From Flagellimonas hymeniacidonis (GTDB lineage: Bacteria > Bacteroidota > Bacteroidia > Flavobacteriales > Flavobacteriaceae): a stretch of 64,000 bases of DNA. A model generated the notes under the pieces. It ran no database searches and was not told the origin of the DNA. It saw only the letters and a program-made list of their open reading frames with translations. Of this stretch, positions 17,689 to 24,676 are shown piece by piece. The stretch lies in assembly GCF_008040165.1 (NCBI RefSeq), contig NZ_VRUR01000002.1, positions 744,001-808,000 on the forward strand. Direction: 5' to 3'. A program made the position numbers and the translations under genes. Position 1 is the stretch's first letter, and each line of letters starts with the position of its first letter.

Positions 17689-18375
17689 CTATGTTGGCAC
17701 AACAGCTGTTTTATTGGAATTGAAACCTTTGGCGATTAACCAACCTGTCAAGACAATAATATGTAGTCCATTTTGAGAGAAAAAGTAGAAACTAACGCGT
17801 TGGTCGAAAATATTTAACCAACAGGCAACAAAAACCAAAGAAATAGCCAACATGCCCCATCCAGATAAAAACCTAGGAACAAGCCTTGTTTGGAATAAAA
17901 AATAGTAGAATGAGAACGTAGCTGCTGCAAAAAGCATGAGACCCATAAAATGTGCCCAGAAATACTCCTCAATTTTTAATAACCCAAGGGTGGTGAAGTA
18001 TTCATTGTCGGTTGCTTCAGTGTTTACAAACGCTTCGCTTAATGATATTAGGGAAAGGTGTGTAACATCACTTGTTATGATGATGGTAAATTGAACTAAC
18101 CAAATACCAAAAAACCATAGCGCAAAACTGTTTTTGTATTGTTTTATCATGGGAAAGAGCATTATTGCCATAATAATCCATGATACGCTTGCCAACATAT
18201 CCAACAGTACAGAGGCCCGCATCTGCATTGAATTTTGAAATATTTCGTTTAAAAAATCTGGAGATACTACCATCGACGTTGATAATCCCCTTAGTACTAC
18301 AGAGGGAATGCCCAATGCCATGATTAATAGCAATAAAAAGCCTACGATTCGACCCGTTCTTTGATTTGATTTCAT
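17689..18375 (-). CDS. DUF4386-type membrane protein
   Basis: A 228-residue protein with six predicted membrane helices. RTGRIVGFLLLLIMALGIPSVVLRGL, MRASVLLDMLASVSWIIMAI and the C-terminal PRFLSGWGMLAISLVFVACWL match DUF4386, a family of unknown function whose members are often under the control of nearby regulators. The ATG is embedded in the 27-nt sequence repeated at 18861 and 17641. It is 38 bp downstream of the preceding gene on the same strand, consistent with co-transcription. Confidence 0.8.
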   Translation of the reverse strand: MKSNQRTGRIVGFLLLLIMALGIPSVVLRGLSTSMVVSPDFLNEIFQNSMQMRASVLLDMLASVSWIIMAIMLFPMIKQYKNSFALWFFGIWLVQFTIIITSDVTHLSLISLSEAFVNTEATDNEYFTTLGLLKIEEYFWAHFMGLMLFAAATFSFYYFLFQTRLVPRFLSGWGMLAISLVFVACWLNIFDQRVSFYFFSQNGLHIIVLTGWLIAKGFNSNKTAVVPT

Positions 18376-18399
18376 GATTGTTCGTTTTTTGATTGATGA
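18373..18399 (-). repeat. Identical start-region repeat, copy 2 (before DUF4386 gene)
   Basis: Same 27 bases as the copies at 17641 and 18861. The identity to copy 3 also extends into the coding sequence (both genes begin ATGAAATCAA, encoding MKS). Confidence 0.9.
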
Positions 18400-18413
18400 G
18401 ATTTTTGATTTGC

Positions 18414-18863
18414 TTAGATGGGGTATTCCCTAAACTGAAAGAATTTTTTGATGTAGTTATTGAACACATATCCCCATGGAATTACAATAATGTCAATGAT
18501 TACAGCGGTGATGCATATCCAATAAAATGATTCGGCCTCTGGGGTAATACGCTCCGAAGATTTCATGGGAAGATATACGCTCAATGCCCATGTAGCCTTA
18601 TAGGCTAATTGTAAAAAAAGCAAGGGTAACATCTTTATGGGGTATCGTACCCCCAATACCATTAAGGTAGCATAAGATGCCCAAAAACTAAAGGCAACTC
18701 CTGTAATGTAATCCACTGGCTCGCTAGGGAATAACAAATACTCCCATGCCTCAAATGCAAGCCCAACAAAGGTTAATAAATAAAGGCCGCGCATGAGCAC
18801 CAACCTAAATTTAGGCGGCTTTTCTATTGGTTTACTTGTTTTTGTGATTGTGGTTGATTTCAT
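18414..18863 (-). CDS. Uncharacterised four-helix membrane protein
   Basis: I do not recognise this 149-residue protein. It has four predicted membrane helices (about 24-41, 54-73, 79-97 and 115-136) and a basic N-terminal tail (KTSKPIEKPPKFRLVLMRG). The aromatic motif FEAWEYLLFPSEPVDYITG lies between helices 1 and 2. It is the first gene of the three-gene membrane set and follows the DUF2807 gene by 66 bp on the same strand, so it could be read from the ABC/GntR promoter. Confidence 0.65.
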   Translation of the reverse strand: MKSTTITKTSKPIEKPPKFRLVLMRGLYLLTFVGLAFEAWEYLLFPSEPVDYITGVAFSFWASYATLMVLGVRYPIKMLPLLFLQLAYKATWALSVYLPMKSSERITPEAESFYWICITAVIIDIIVIPWGYVFNNYIKKFFQFREYPI

Positions 18864-18887
18864 GATTGTTCGTTTTTTGATTGATGA
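18861..18887 (-). repeat. Identical start-region repeat, copy 3 (before four-helix gene)
   Basis: Same 27 bases as copies 1 and 2. A shortened, slightly changed copy (ATTGTCGTTTTTTGATG on the plus strand, about 18905-18921) follows 18 bp further upstream, suggesting local duplication. Confidence 0.9.
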
Positions 18888-18929
18888 TTAATGATTGATT
18901 ATGATTGTCGTTTTTTGATGCGTTTATTG

Positions 18930-19490
18930 TTAGTCTTGTTTTTTGTTTTGGGTTAAATCAATTTCTTGTATGTCACCTTGTATAGTAAAAGTTCCACTAG
19001 AGGTATTATTTTGTCTCACAGCGTCATATGACAACTCAAGTATTCCTGAGCTTTTATCAGAAAATACCAGCTTCAATGTTTTACCTGATACTTTTTCAAC
19101 TGTCTCAAAATGGGAGCTACCACCAAGCTTTAAAGAATTCAAAAAAGGATTATTTATACGGATGGTAATACTATCATTATTTCTGAGTTTTTGGGAGACA
19201 CTTATAGTCAGTTCTTCGTTGTGGACCACGGTGCTAATGGAATCTATGAGATAGTTGGGTGCTTCAATCCGTAATTGTGTTAAGTCCGTTTGCTGAAAAA
19301 TAATCTTAATATTATCCTTAGTTGAAATTCCCGAAAAAGAAGGTAAATTTCTGGTTGCCTTAACCATTTCAACGGTAATCATATCAGCTTTTCCCTTTCT
19401 AACATAGCTGTGCACAGACAATTGAAAGGTCAAAGAAAAAAAGATGATAGCACCCAGTGCGCCTAAAAGAATAAGATTACTTTTTTTCAT
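18930..19490 (-). CDS. Exported DUF2807-like protein
   Basis: A 186-residue protein with one N-terminal hydrophobic segment (MKKSNLILLGALGAIIFFSLTFQL) and an all-beta domain: FSGISTKDNIKIIFQQTDLTQLRIEAPNYL...SITIRINNPFLNSLKLGGSSHFE. This is the DUF2807 (putative auto-transporter adhesin head) pattern. The ATG at 19490 overlaps the end of the GntR gene by 14 bp, so translation is probably coupled. The role is unknown; DUF2807 proteins next to GntR/ABC genes are a recurrent Bacteroidota arrangement. Confidence 0.82.
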   Translation of the reverse strand: MKKSNLILLGALGAIIFFSLTFQLSVHSYVRKGKADMITVEMVKATRNLPSFSGISTKDNIKIIFQQTDLTQLRIEAPNYLIDSISTVVHNEELTISVSQKLRNNDSITIRINNPFLNSLKLGGSSHFETVEKVSGKTLKLVFSDKSSGILELSYDAVRQNNTSSGTFTIQGDIQEIDLTQNKKQD

Positions 19491-19845
19491 TTTCTTGTTG
19501 GTTGTATGCATTTTTCAATTCGTCAAAAGTGATTCCCAAGAGACTCATTTTTTTCACAACCTCTGGTAGTAGCTGCTCCATGAACTCTTTTCGTTTTATT
19601 TCCAACACCTTGGTATATCCGTTGCTGGAAACAAAATATCCTATTCCTCTTTTATTATAGATCACCTCTAAATCCTGCAAATGGTTAAAAGCACGAATCG
19701 CTGTATTCGGATTTACCTCAACCATCATGGCTACCTCCCGCACGGAAGGGATTCGTTCTTCTTCCTGCCAGCGTTTTACCAAGATATTTTCATAGAAAAA
19801 GTCCACAATCTGAAGGTAAATAGGTTTGCTATTGTCAAAATCCAT
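19477..19845 (-). CDS. GntR-family regulator (YtrA type)
   Basis: A 122-residue repressor: the winged helix DFDNSKPIYLQIVDFFYENILVKRWQEEERIPSVREVAMMVEVNPNTAIRAFNHLQDLEVIYNKRGIGYFVS and then only a short C-terminal helical tail, which is the small YtrA subfamily associated with ABC transporters. The gene is third in an operon after the ATPase and permease. A 24-bp palindrome AGTGT-N14-ACACT at 21440-21463, between promoter and first start codon, is the obvious operator, so the operon is probably autoregulated. Confidence 0.92.
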   Translation of the reverse strand: MDFDNSKPIYLQIVDFFYENILVKRWQEEERIPSVREVAMMVEVNPNTAIRAFNHLQDLEVIYNKRGIGYFVSSNGYTKVLEIKRKEFMEQLLPEVVKKMSLLGITFDELKNAYNQQENEKK

Positions 19846-19847
19846 GC

Positions 19848-20603
19848 TTATACCTCCTTTTCAGTCATTTTAAAATAGGCCACTACAAGCATCAAGGGAC
19901 CAAAAAGCAAACCATAAAACCAACTGCCAATTGTTGAAAAATCAGTTCCAGCTTTACTAATGGCTTCTGAACCCAAGCTGTTCTCAGAAAATACACCGTA
20001 ACTATGATTAAAAATTCCAAAAAGGATAAAATTGAATAGCATAAAGCCCAATACCAATAGCCCTAAAACCAAAATGGTTTTTCCTATTCTGTTTTTTGCA
20101 AAGGTTATGGCGCCTACTAAAAATAGGGGCTGGATGATGAAATACACTTTTACGACCTTCCAATATTCCTCTGAAAAAAAAGATAATAGCGTAAAGTCTG
20201 CATTAAAGACTATGGTTCCCATGGTTACAGCAAAGGTCCCCACAATTATAGCCAAAAAGGTAAATACTAAAGTATAGACTACGGAAGTCAACAGCCATTT
20301 GGCTGCAAGCCGTTCTGGTATGGATATAGGAAGTGCTAGGTACAAATGATTTGATTTGGGATTATTGAACTCTCTAAAGACTGAGAAAGTGAATAACACC
20401 CCAACTGGAATATAAAACAGGCCAAAAATTCCAAAGAACTCTCCCAAATCCAACTGTTGATCCCAAACCATATTAAGTATGGAAAAAAGGAAAATTAAGA
20501 CGATGGCAACCAATAATCCTGTAGAAAAAGTGCCTTTGTAAATTGCAAGGTCCCTACGCATAAAAAGCCCAATTCTAGAAAGATTAAACTCCTGTTTCAT
20601 CAT
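19848..20603 (-). CDS. ABC transporter permease subunit
   Basis: A 251-residue membrane protein with six predicted helices and no signal peptide, of the ABC-2-like permeases paired with YtrA regulators. The N-terminus (MKQEFNLSRIGLFMRRDLAIYKGTF) runs parallel to the membrane before helix 1. Its start overlaps the ATPase gene by 20 bp and its stop is 2 bp before the GntR start, so ATPase, permease and regulator are tightly coupled. Substrate unknown; peptide or antibiotic efflux is typical for related systems. Confidence 0.85.
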   Translation of the reverse strand: MMKQEFNLSRIGLFMRRDLAIYKGTFSTGLLVAIVLIFLFSILNMVWDQQLDLGEFFGIFGLFYIPVGVLFTFSVFREFNNPKSNHLYLALPISIPERLAAKWLLTSVVYTLVFTFLAIIVGTFAVTMGTIVFNADFTLLSFFSEEYWKVVKVYFIIQPLFLVGAITFAKNRIGKTILVLGLLVLGFMLFNFILFGIFNHSYGVFSENSLGSEAISKAGTDFSTIGSWFYGLLFGPLMLVVAYFKMTEKEV

Positions 20604-21435
20604 GGGTGTTTTTTAGAATTGTATTTATTTTGTGGGGCTCGCTTAATACACCATTAAATAGAAGCTCAAGGTCTACTTCCGTTTCATTATTTCCCATACG
20701 AGGTAAAATGGCTTTACCGCCAAATGATGATTCTGAATACAGGATGGAGGGCTCATCAGAATTGGAGGGTTTTCCAAACCATAGCCTTTCTGAGACGATT
20801 CCTAGAGCATAATCAAAAACGACTCGGGCATTATCCAAAATAACCACATGGTTGATTAAACTATGTAAATCCCGTACTTGATGGGTGGAAATCACAACAC
20901 ATTTAGTTTCATCCACAGTAGAGGCCATAACTTTTCTAAACTGACTTTTAGATGGAATATCCAATCCATTTGTGGGCTCATCCATGAGCAATACTTTAGT
21001 ATTGGTGGCAATACCAAAGGCGATGAGGACTTTTTTCTTTTGTCCAAAGGATAATTTAGAGATGACCTCAGTAGGGTAGAGTTTAAATTCTTCTATTAGG
21101 GTGTAAAATTGCTCTTTAGAAAATTCAGGATAAAAAGGGGATTGTGTTTTTTCAAAAGTGGCAATAGACAGTGATGGCAATTCAAAATCCTCTGGAACTA
21201 GAAAAATATGCTGTAAACCAAGTACACTTCTCTTTTTTGCACTCACTTGGTCCAAGGTACAGTCACCTGTTTTAGGAAATAGCAAGCCTGTCATAATTTT
21301 CATTAAGGTGCTTTTACCTTCTCCATTTTTACCAAAAAGCCCATAAATGTTGCCTGGTCTGAAATCCAAATTGATGGATTTAAGTACTGGTCGACTACTA
21401 GGATAGTTAAAATTTAGGTGTCTAACGGTTAACAT
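20584..21435 (-). CDS. ABC transporter ATP-binding protein
   Basis: A 283-residue ATPase. Walker A is GLFGKNGEGKST (about 33-44), the Q-loop region is FLVPEDFELP, the signature is KLSFGQKKKVLIAFG and Walker B is KVLLMDEPTNGLD, with an H-loop in VISTHQVRDL. The signature is LSFGQ rather than LSGGQ, as in many ABC-2 transporters. After the nucleotide domain there is a ~70-residue C-terminal extension. First gene of the promoter/operator-controlled operon that includes the permease, GntR and DUF2807 genes. Confidence 0.93.
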   Translation of the reverse strand: MLTVRHLNFNYPSSRPVLKSINLDFRPGNIYGLFGKNGEGKSTLMKIMTGLLFPKTGDCTLDQVSAKKRSVLGLQHIFLVPEDFELPSLSIATFEKTQSPFYPEFSKEQFYTLIEEFKLYPTEVISKLSFGQKKKVLIAFGIATNTKVLLMDEPTNGLDIPSKSQFRKVMASTVDETKCVVISTHQVRDLHSLINHVVILDNARVVFDYALGIVSERLWFGKPSNSDEPSILYSESSFGGKAILPRMGNNETEVDLELLFNGVLSEPHKINTILKNTHDETGV

Positions 21436-21439
21436 TTAT

Positions 21440-21495
21440 AGTGTATTAGATAACTAGAACACTGCAAATGTATTTAAAATTTTGAAATCACCAAA
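21440..21495 (-). promoter_or_regulatory. Promoter and GntR operator of the ABC operon
   Basis: On the minus strand TTTG (plus positions 21495-21492) is followed after exactly 19 bp by TACATTTG (21472-21465), a perfect Bacteroidota promoter. Immediately downstream lies the palindrome AGTGTATTAGATAACTAGAA plus CACT (21440-21463; 18 of 24 positions self-complementary), which covers the expected transcription start and ends 4 bp before the ATPase ATG. Confidence 0.8.
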
Positions 21496-21556
21496 TATTT
21501 TTTGTTGAAGTGCTATAAAACGATAGGGTTGTATGGAAAGAATTATGAATACAAAT

Positions 21557-21594
21557 AAAACGACAAGGGCCCAAATTTGGGCCCTTGTCGTTTT
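21557..21594 (-). terminator. Terminator of the ArsR/SRPBCC operon
   Basis: Perfect 38-bp hairpin: AAAACGACAAGGGCCCAAA and its reverse complement, lying 18 bp after the SRPBCC stop codon. It is symmetrical and could stop transcription in either direction. Confidence 0.92.
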
Positions 21595-21612
21595 AAGATT
21601 AACTGAGTTAAG

Positions 21613-22068
21613 CTATTTTTCAAGGAATTCTCCAAGCCTATCAAAGAATGATCCCCATCCATTATAGAAGCCCATTTCCTCTTGTTGCTTGCAATATTCT
21701 TCCGTTTCATGCACACAATTAAAGGTAAAATGGGTTTTGTTTCCATCAGCATCAAAGATGGCTTGAATCTCTACACCCTCCGTCATGGGTTTAAAATTTG
21801 CAGTGGACACTATTTTTTTGTGTTGCACTATTTCTGTGTAGACCCCATCTGCAATAAATACATTGCCATCTGGCATTTGCACAGAATATTTCCAATTCCC
21901 TCCGACAATAAAATTATGTTCAACAACTGTGACTTCCAATCCCTTGGGTCCCCACCATTGTGCAATATGCTCGGATTGGGTCCAAGCTTCCCATACTAGG
22001 GCTAACGGTGCGTTAAAAGTTCTTTTCAGGGTTAGTGTTCTGTTTTTAGCATCATTAATTGTGCTCAT
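21613..22068 (-). CDS. SRPBCC (AHSA1-like) domain protein, ArsR-coupled
   Basis: A 151-residue START-like domain: RTLTLKRTFNAPLALVWEAWTQSEHIAQWWGPKGLEV near the N-terminus, then GGNWKYSVQMPDGNVF, and a C-terminal NGWGSFFDRLGEFLE. This is the AHSA1 group that is commonly encoded beside ArsR regulators. Its ATG overlaps the regulator gene by 14 bp. The ligand is unknown. Confidence 0.92.
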   Translation of the reverse strand: MSTINDAKNRTLTLKRTFNAPLALVWEAWTQSEHIAQWWGPKGLEVTVVEHNFIVGGNWKYSVQMPDGNVFIADGVYTEIVQHKKIVSTANFKPMTEGVEIQAIFDADGNKTHFTFNCVHETEEYCKQQEEMGFYNGWGSFFDRLGEFLEK

Positions 22069-22390
22069 TGTTTTTCTTTTTTGTTTGTAATTGGGTTAGG
22101 TAATTCTCAAAAGAGTCAAGTTTTTCTTCCCATAGGCTTTTGTATTGGTCAATCCAAAGAAAAGCAGGAATAAGGTTCTTGGGTTGTATAATGCAATAGC
22201 GTTCGCGCCCTTGTTGACTGAAATTTACAATCCCACATTCCTCTAGAATCTTTAGGTGTTTGGAAATTGCAGGCCTGCTCACATCAAACTTTTCAGCTAC
22301 TGCATTTACGGTAAGTGCGTCTTTAGATAAAAGTTGAATAATATCTCGACGGACTGGATCTGCTATGGCTTGAAAAACATCTCTCCTCAT
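22055..22390 (-). CDS. ArsR-family winged-helix regulator
   Basis: A 111-residue repressor: RDVFQAIADPVRRDIIQLLSKDALTVNAVAEKFDVSRPAISKHLKILEECGIVNFSQQGRERYCI is a complete ArsR domain. It has no cysteine-rich metal site, as in the non-metal group paired with SRPBCC proteins. Two GTAAC-N6-GTTAC-type sites flank the -7 box of its own promoter, pointing to autorepression of the two-gene operon. Confidence 0.94.
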   Translation of the reverse strand: MRRDVFQAIADPVRRDIIQLLSKDALTVNAVAEKFDVSRPAISKHLKILEECGIVNFSQQGRERYCIIQPKNLIPAFLWIDQYKSLWEEKLDSFENYLTQLQTKKKNNEHN

Positions 22391-22396
22391 ATTTAT

Positions 22397-22443
22397 GTAA
22401 CTAATCGGTTACAAATATATATGTAATCATTTGGTTACACAAA
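22397..22443 (-). promoter_or_regulatory. Promoter with two ArsR operators
   Basis: Minus-strand promoter: TTTG (22443-22440), 20-bp spacer, TATATTTG (22419-22412). Operator-like palindromes GTAACTAATCGGTTAC (22397-22412) and GTAATCATTTGGTTAC (22423-22438) lie just downstream of the -7 box and inside the spacer, 26 bp apart. The layout would block RNA polymerase at both elements. Confidence 0.78.
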
Positions 22444-22483
22444 TTTCCAACACATATTTTTGATAGAGTTTAATTTTTTCGAA

Positions 22484-22984
22484 TCAATCTTGATGTTGCT
22501 TTTCGTAGAACTTTAGGTTTTTCGTTAACCTATCCATCATTTTTACAATTCGACTCGCTTTTGTCCCTTCGGTCTTGGCTGCATAAACCCAATCCAAGTA
22601 AGCTTTCTGTTGTCCTTCTGTAAAAGAACTAAAGGTCTCTAGTAGTTCTGGTGGCTCATTTTTAAAACATGCGATTATGTCTTCAGGAATTTCAATAGAA
22701 GAGTTATCCGGAAAAAGGACCACATGCACATAATCACCTGCTTCTTTTTTAATCTTTTTTCGAATCTCAGCTTTAACGGGAAGAAATAGTTTTCCATTTC
22801 CCATGGGCATAAGCTTGTATTGGTTCAGCGGATGCCCATCAATAGAACCTTTTACCTTCACCCAGCCAAAAGGAGTATTTTTACTTTGGAGAATTTCTGG
22901 GATTGAAGCATACATCCAACCCCCTTTACCTGGAAATTTTTGCAACAAATATTCTTTATCCAAAAGTGGTTTTTCTTTGTTCAT
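22484..22984 (-). CDS. DUF1905/YdeI-type protein
   Basis: A 166-residue protein in two parts. The first ~95 residues (PFGWVKVKGSIDGHPLNQYKLMPMGNGKLFLPVKAEIRKKI) match the DUF1905 barrel. The rest (FSSFTEGQQKAYLDWVYAAKTEGTKASRIVKMMDRLTKN) is the YdeI/OmpD-associated C-terminal helix pair with the conserved AKTEGTKxxRIxK. Cytosolic, function unknown. It is a single gene and its 5' spacer contains no clear signal. Confidence 0.87.
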   Translation of the reverse strand: MNKEKPLLDKEYLLQKFPGKGGWMYASIPEILQSKNTPFGWVKVKGSIDGHPLNQYKLMPMGNGKLFLPVKAEIRKKIKKEAGDYVHVVLFPDNSSIEIPEDIIACFKNEPPELLETFSSFTEGQQKAYLDWVYAAKTEGTKASRIVKMMDRLTKNLKFYEKQHQD

Positions 22985-23048
22985 TTTTTAAATTGATTTC
23001 GATGTGCAAGCTTTCTTTACAAACAACAACGTATATCGTAAAACTAAT

Positions 23049-23083
23049 AAAAACGGTTCGAATTTACATCCAAACCGTTTTAC
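23049..23083 (-). terminator. Terminator after the AhpD-like gene
   Basis: AAAACGGTT and AACCGTTTT pair around a ~15-nt loop; on the minus strand the stem is followed by T residues. It lies about 20 bp after the stop codon of the gene at 23105-23548. Confidence 0.7.
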
Positions 23084-23104
23084 CGATATGTGTTGGAGAA
23101 TGGC

Positions 23105-23548
23105 TTAGCTGAACCTTAATGGTTTGTGGGTGCTTATTGCAATTCGGTTCCAAGCATTTATAGTAACAACAGCCATGATTATTTGAGAAAAATAATGGGC
23201 ATCAAAGGTCTCCATGGCTTTTTTATAGGTCTCGGAAGTCAGTCCTTTCCGATGAATCATGGTAACTTCTTCGGTAATCTGAAGCAGTACTTTTTCTTCC
23301 TCAGAAAATACATCTGTTCCTTGCCATGCATCCAATAGAAAAATACGGTTTTGGTCCTCTCCAATTTTCAAAGCTTCTTTTGTGTGCATATCAATGCAAA
23401 AGGCACATTTGTTTAATTGCGAAGCTCTAATTTTTATCAATTCATAATGGGGTTTACTTAGCTGCGCATTTCCCAAATAATGCTCCAGGGCAAAGATTCC
23501 TTTATAGGCTTCAGGTTCCGTGACATCAATTTGAATTCTTTCTTCCAT
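23105..23548 (-). CDS. Carboxymuconolactone decarboxylase/AhpD-like protein
   Basis: A 147-residue all-helical CMD-family protein. LIKIRASQLNKCAFCIDMHTKEALKIGE contains the redox CxxC and the downstream His that define the AhpD-like branch, so a peroxide-related or thiol-redox role is more likely than lactone decarboxylation. It precedes nothing on its strand except the terminator and follows a Crp-like regulator gene by 67 bp, which suggests a functional link. Confidence 0.9.
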   Translation of the reverse strand: MEERIQIDVTEPEAYKGIFALEHYLGNAQLSKPHYELIKIRASQLNKCAFCIDMHTKEALKIGEDQNRIFLLDAWQGTDVFSEEEKVLLQITEEVTMIHRKGLTSETYKKAMETFDAHYFSQIIMAVVTINAWNRIAISTHKPLRFS

Positions 23549-23615
23549 TTTTCGATTTGTTTTTAGATTGTGACACGAAGGTATTCCAGTAAAAAAGAAA
23601 AAAACTTAAACCTGT

Positions 23616-24191
23616 TTAAGAACGTTTTTTTGCCCGGATTTCGCTCACGTATTCAGGTGTCAATCCAAGAAAGGAAGCTATAAGATATTGTGGCACTCGT
23701 TGCGCAAACTCTGGAAATTGTTCTGTAAAATGAAAGTACATTTCTTCTTTGGAGAAATCCAACAGATATCTCATTTTAACCAAACTTGCACCATAGGAAA
23801 TCTGATAAATGGATCTCAAATATTTTTCCAATTGCGGAAATTCTTGTAATAGCTGTTCTTGTTTTTCATAGGAGATAGAAAGCAGTTTTGTGGGCTCTAC
23901 TGCTTGAATAGAAAAATCAGTAATAGTTTGATTATGAAAGGCTAAATTATCTGTCATCCACCAGTTTTCTATGGCAAACTGTACCGTACGTTCAACACCC
24001 TTATCCGTGATGAAATACAAATGCAGACAACCTTCCAAAACAAAATGATGGTGCGTGCACAACGAACCAGCAGAAACGAGTATTTCTTTTTTCTTTAAAC
24101 ATACTTGCTCAAAATAGGGCAACATGTTGTAAAATTCATCTTCACTGACTGAGATAAATTTATTAAGATGGTGAAACAGCTGTTTGGGCAT
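23616..24191 (-). CDS. Crp/Fnr-family regulator (cyclic-nucleotide-binding domain)
   Basis: A 191-residue regulator. An N-terminal cNMP-binding jelly roll (FEQVCLKKKEILVSAGSLCTHHHFVLEGCLHLYF) lacks the Arg that contacts cAMP phosphate, as usual for Bacteroidota. A C-terminal helix-turn-helix reads RVPQYLIASFLGLTPEYVSEIRAKKR. It is on the same strand and just upstream of the CMD-family gene, the likely target. Ligand unknown. Confidence 0.88.
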   Translation of the reverse strand: MPKQLFHHLNKFISVSEDEFYNMLPYFEQVCLKKKEILVSAGSLCTHHHFVLEGCLHLYFITDKGVERTVQFAIENWWMTDNLAFHNQTITDFSIQAVEPTKLLSISYEKQEQLLQEFPQLEKYLRSIYQISYGASLVKMRYLLDFSKEEMYFHFTEQFPEFAQRVPQYLIASFLGLTPEYVSEIRAKKRS

Positions 24192-24222
24192 TTTATTTTC
24201 AATATTGAATATGGATGGATTG

Positions 24223-24675
24223 TTATTCTAATTCTAGCTCATAAATCCTGGATTCCTCTCCCCAAGGATGATAGCCTTGGGCGATATACTGAAAACCATA
24301 TTTCTCATAGTATCCAATATGTTCTGTGCATAAGTACAAATACTTAAATCCTGCTTGTTTAGTATCACTTTTTGCTTTTTCCAATAACAATGCTCCGTAA
24401 GCATTACCACGATGCTTTTCATCAATATATACTGCACAAACCCATGGATATAAATCCCCTCTACTTATAAAATCATTGGTAATAAGACCAGCACAACCAA
24501 TTATTTGCCCTTCTTTCTCCAACAAATACCATTGCGGTAAAGGATTCCTTGATTCGGTACTATGACTTATGCAATCTTCATAAATTATGGGCAAAACGCT
24601 TTTCCAACTATCCTGAAAGTATGCTATAGCTTTGGTTTTGTAGCTAGGGTCTTCTCTTACAGAAATAATCTTCAT
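24223..24675 (-). CDS. GNAT-family N-acetyltransferase
   Basis: A 150-residue acetyltransferase. WYLLEKEGQIIGCAGLIT is the central strand pair, VCAVYIDEKHRGNAYGALLLEKA holds the acetyl-CoA-binding R/Q-x-x-G-x-G/A signature and LYLCTEHIGYYEKYGFQYI is the C-terminal motif of this fold. The ATG at 24675 begins 1 bp after the gnd stop, so it is the second gene of a gnd operon; longer starts inside gnd were rejected because they lie within the coding sequence of that gene. Confidence 0.85.
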   Translation of the reverse strand: MKIISVREDPSYKTKAIAYFQDSWKSVLPIIYEDCISHSTESRNPLPQWYLLEKEGQIIGCAGLITNDFISRGDLYPWVCAVYIDEKHRGNAYGALLLEKAKSDTKQAGFKYLYLCTEHIGYYEKYGFQYIAQGYHPWGEESRIYELELE

Positions 24676-24676
24676 A

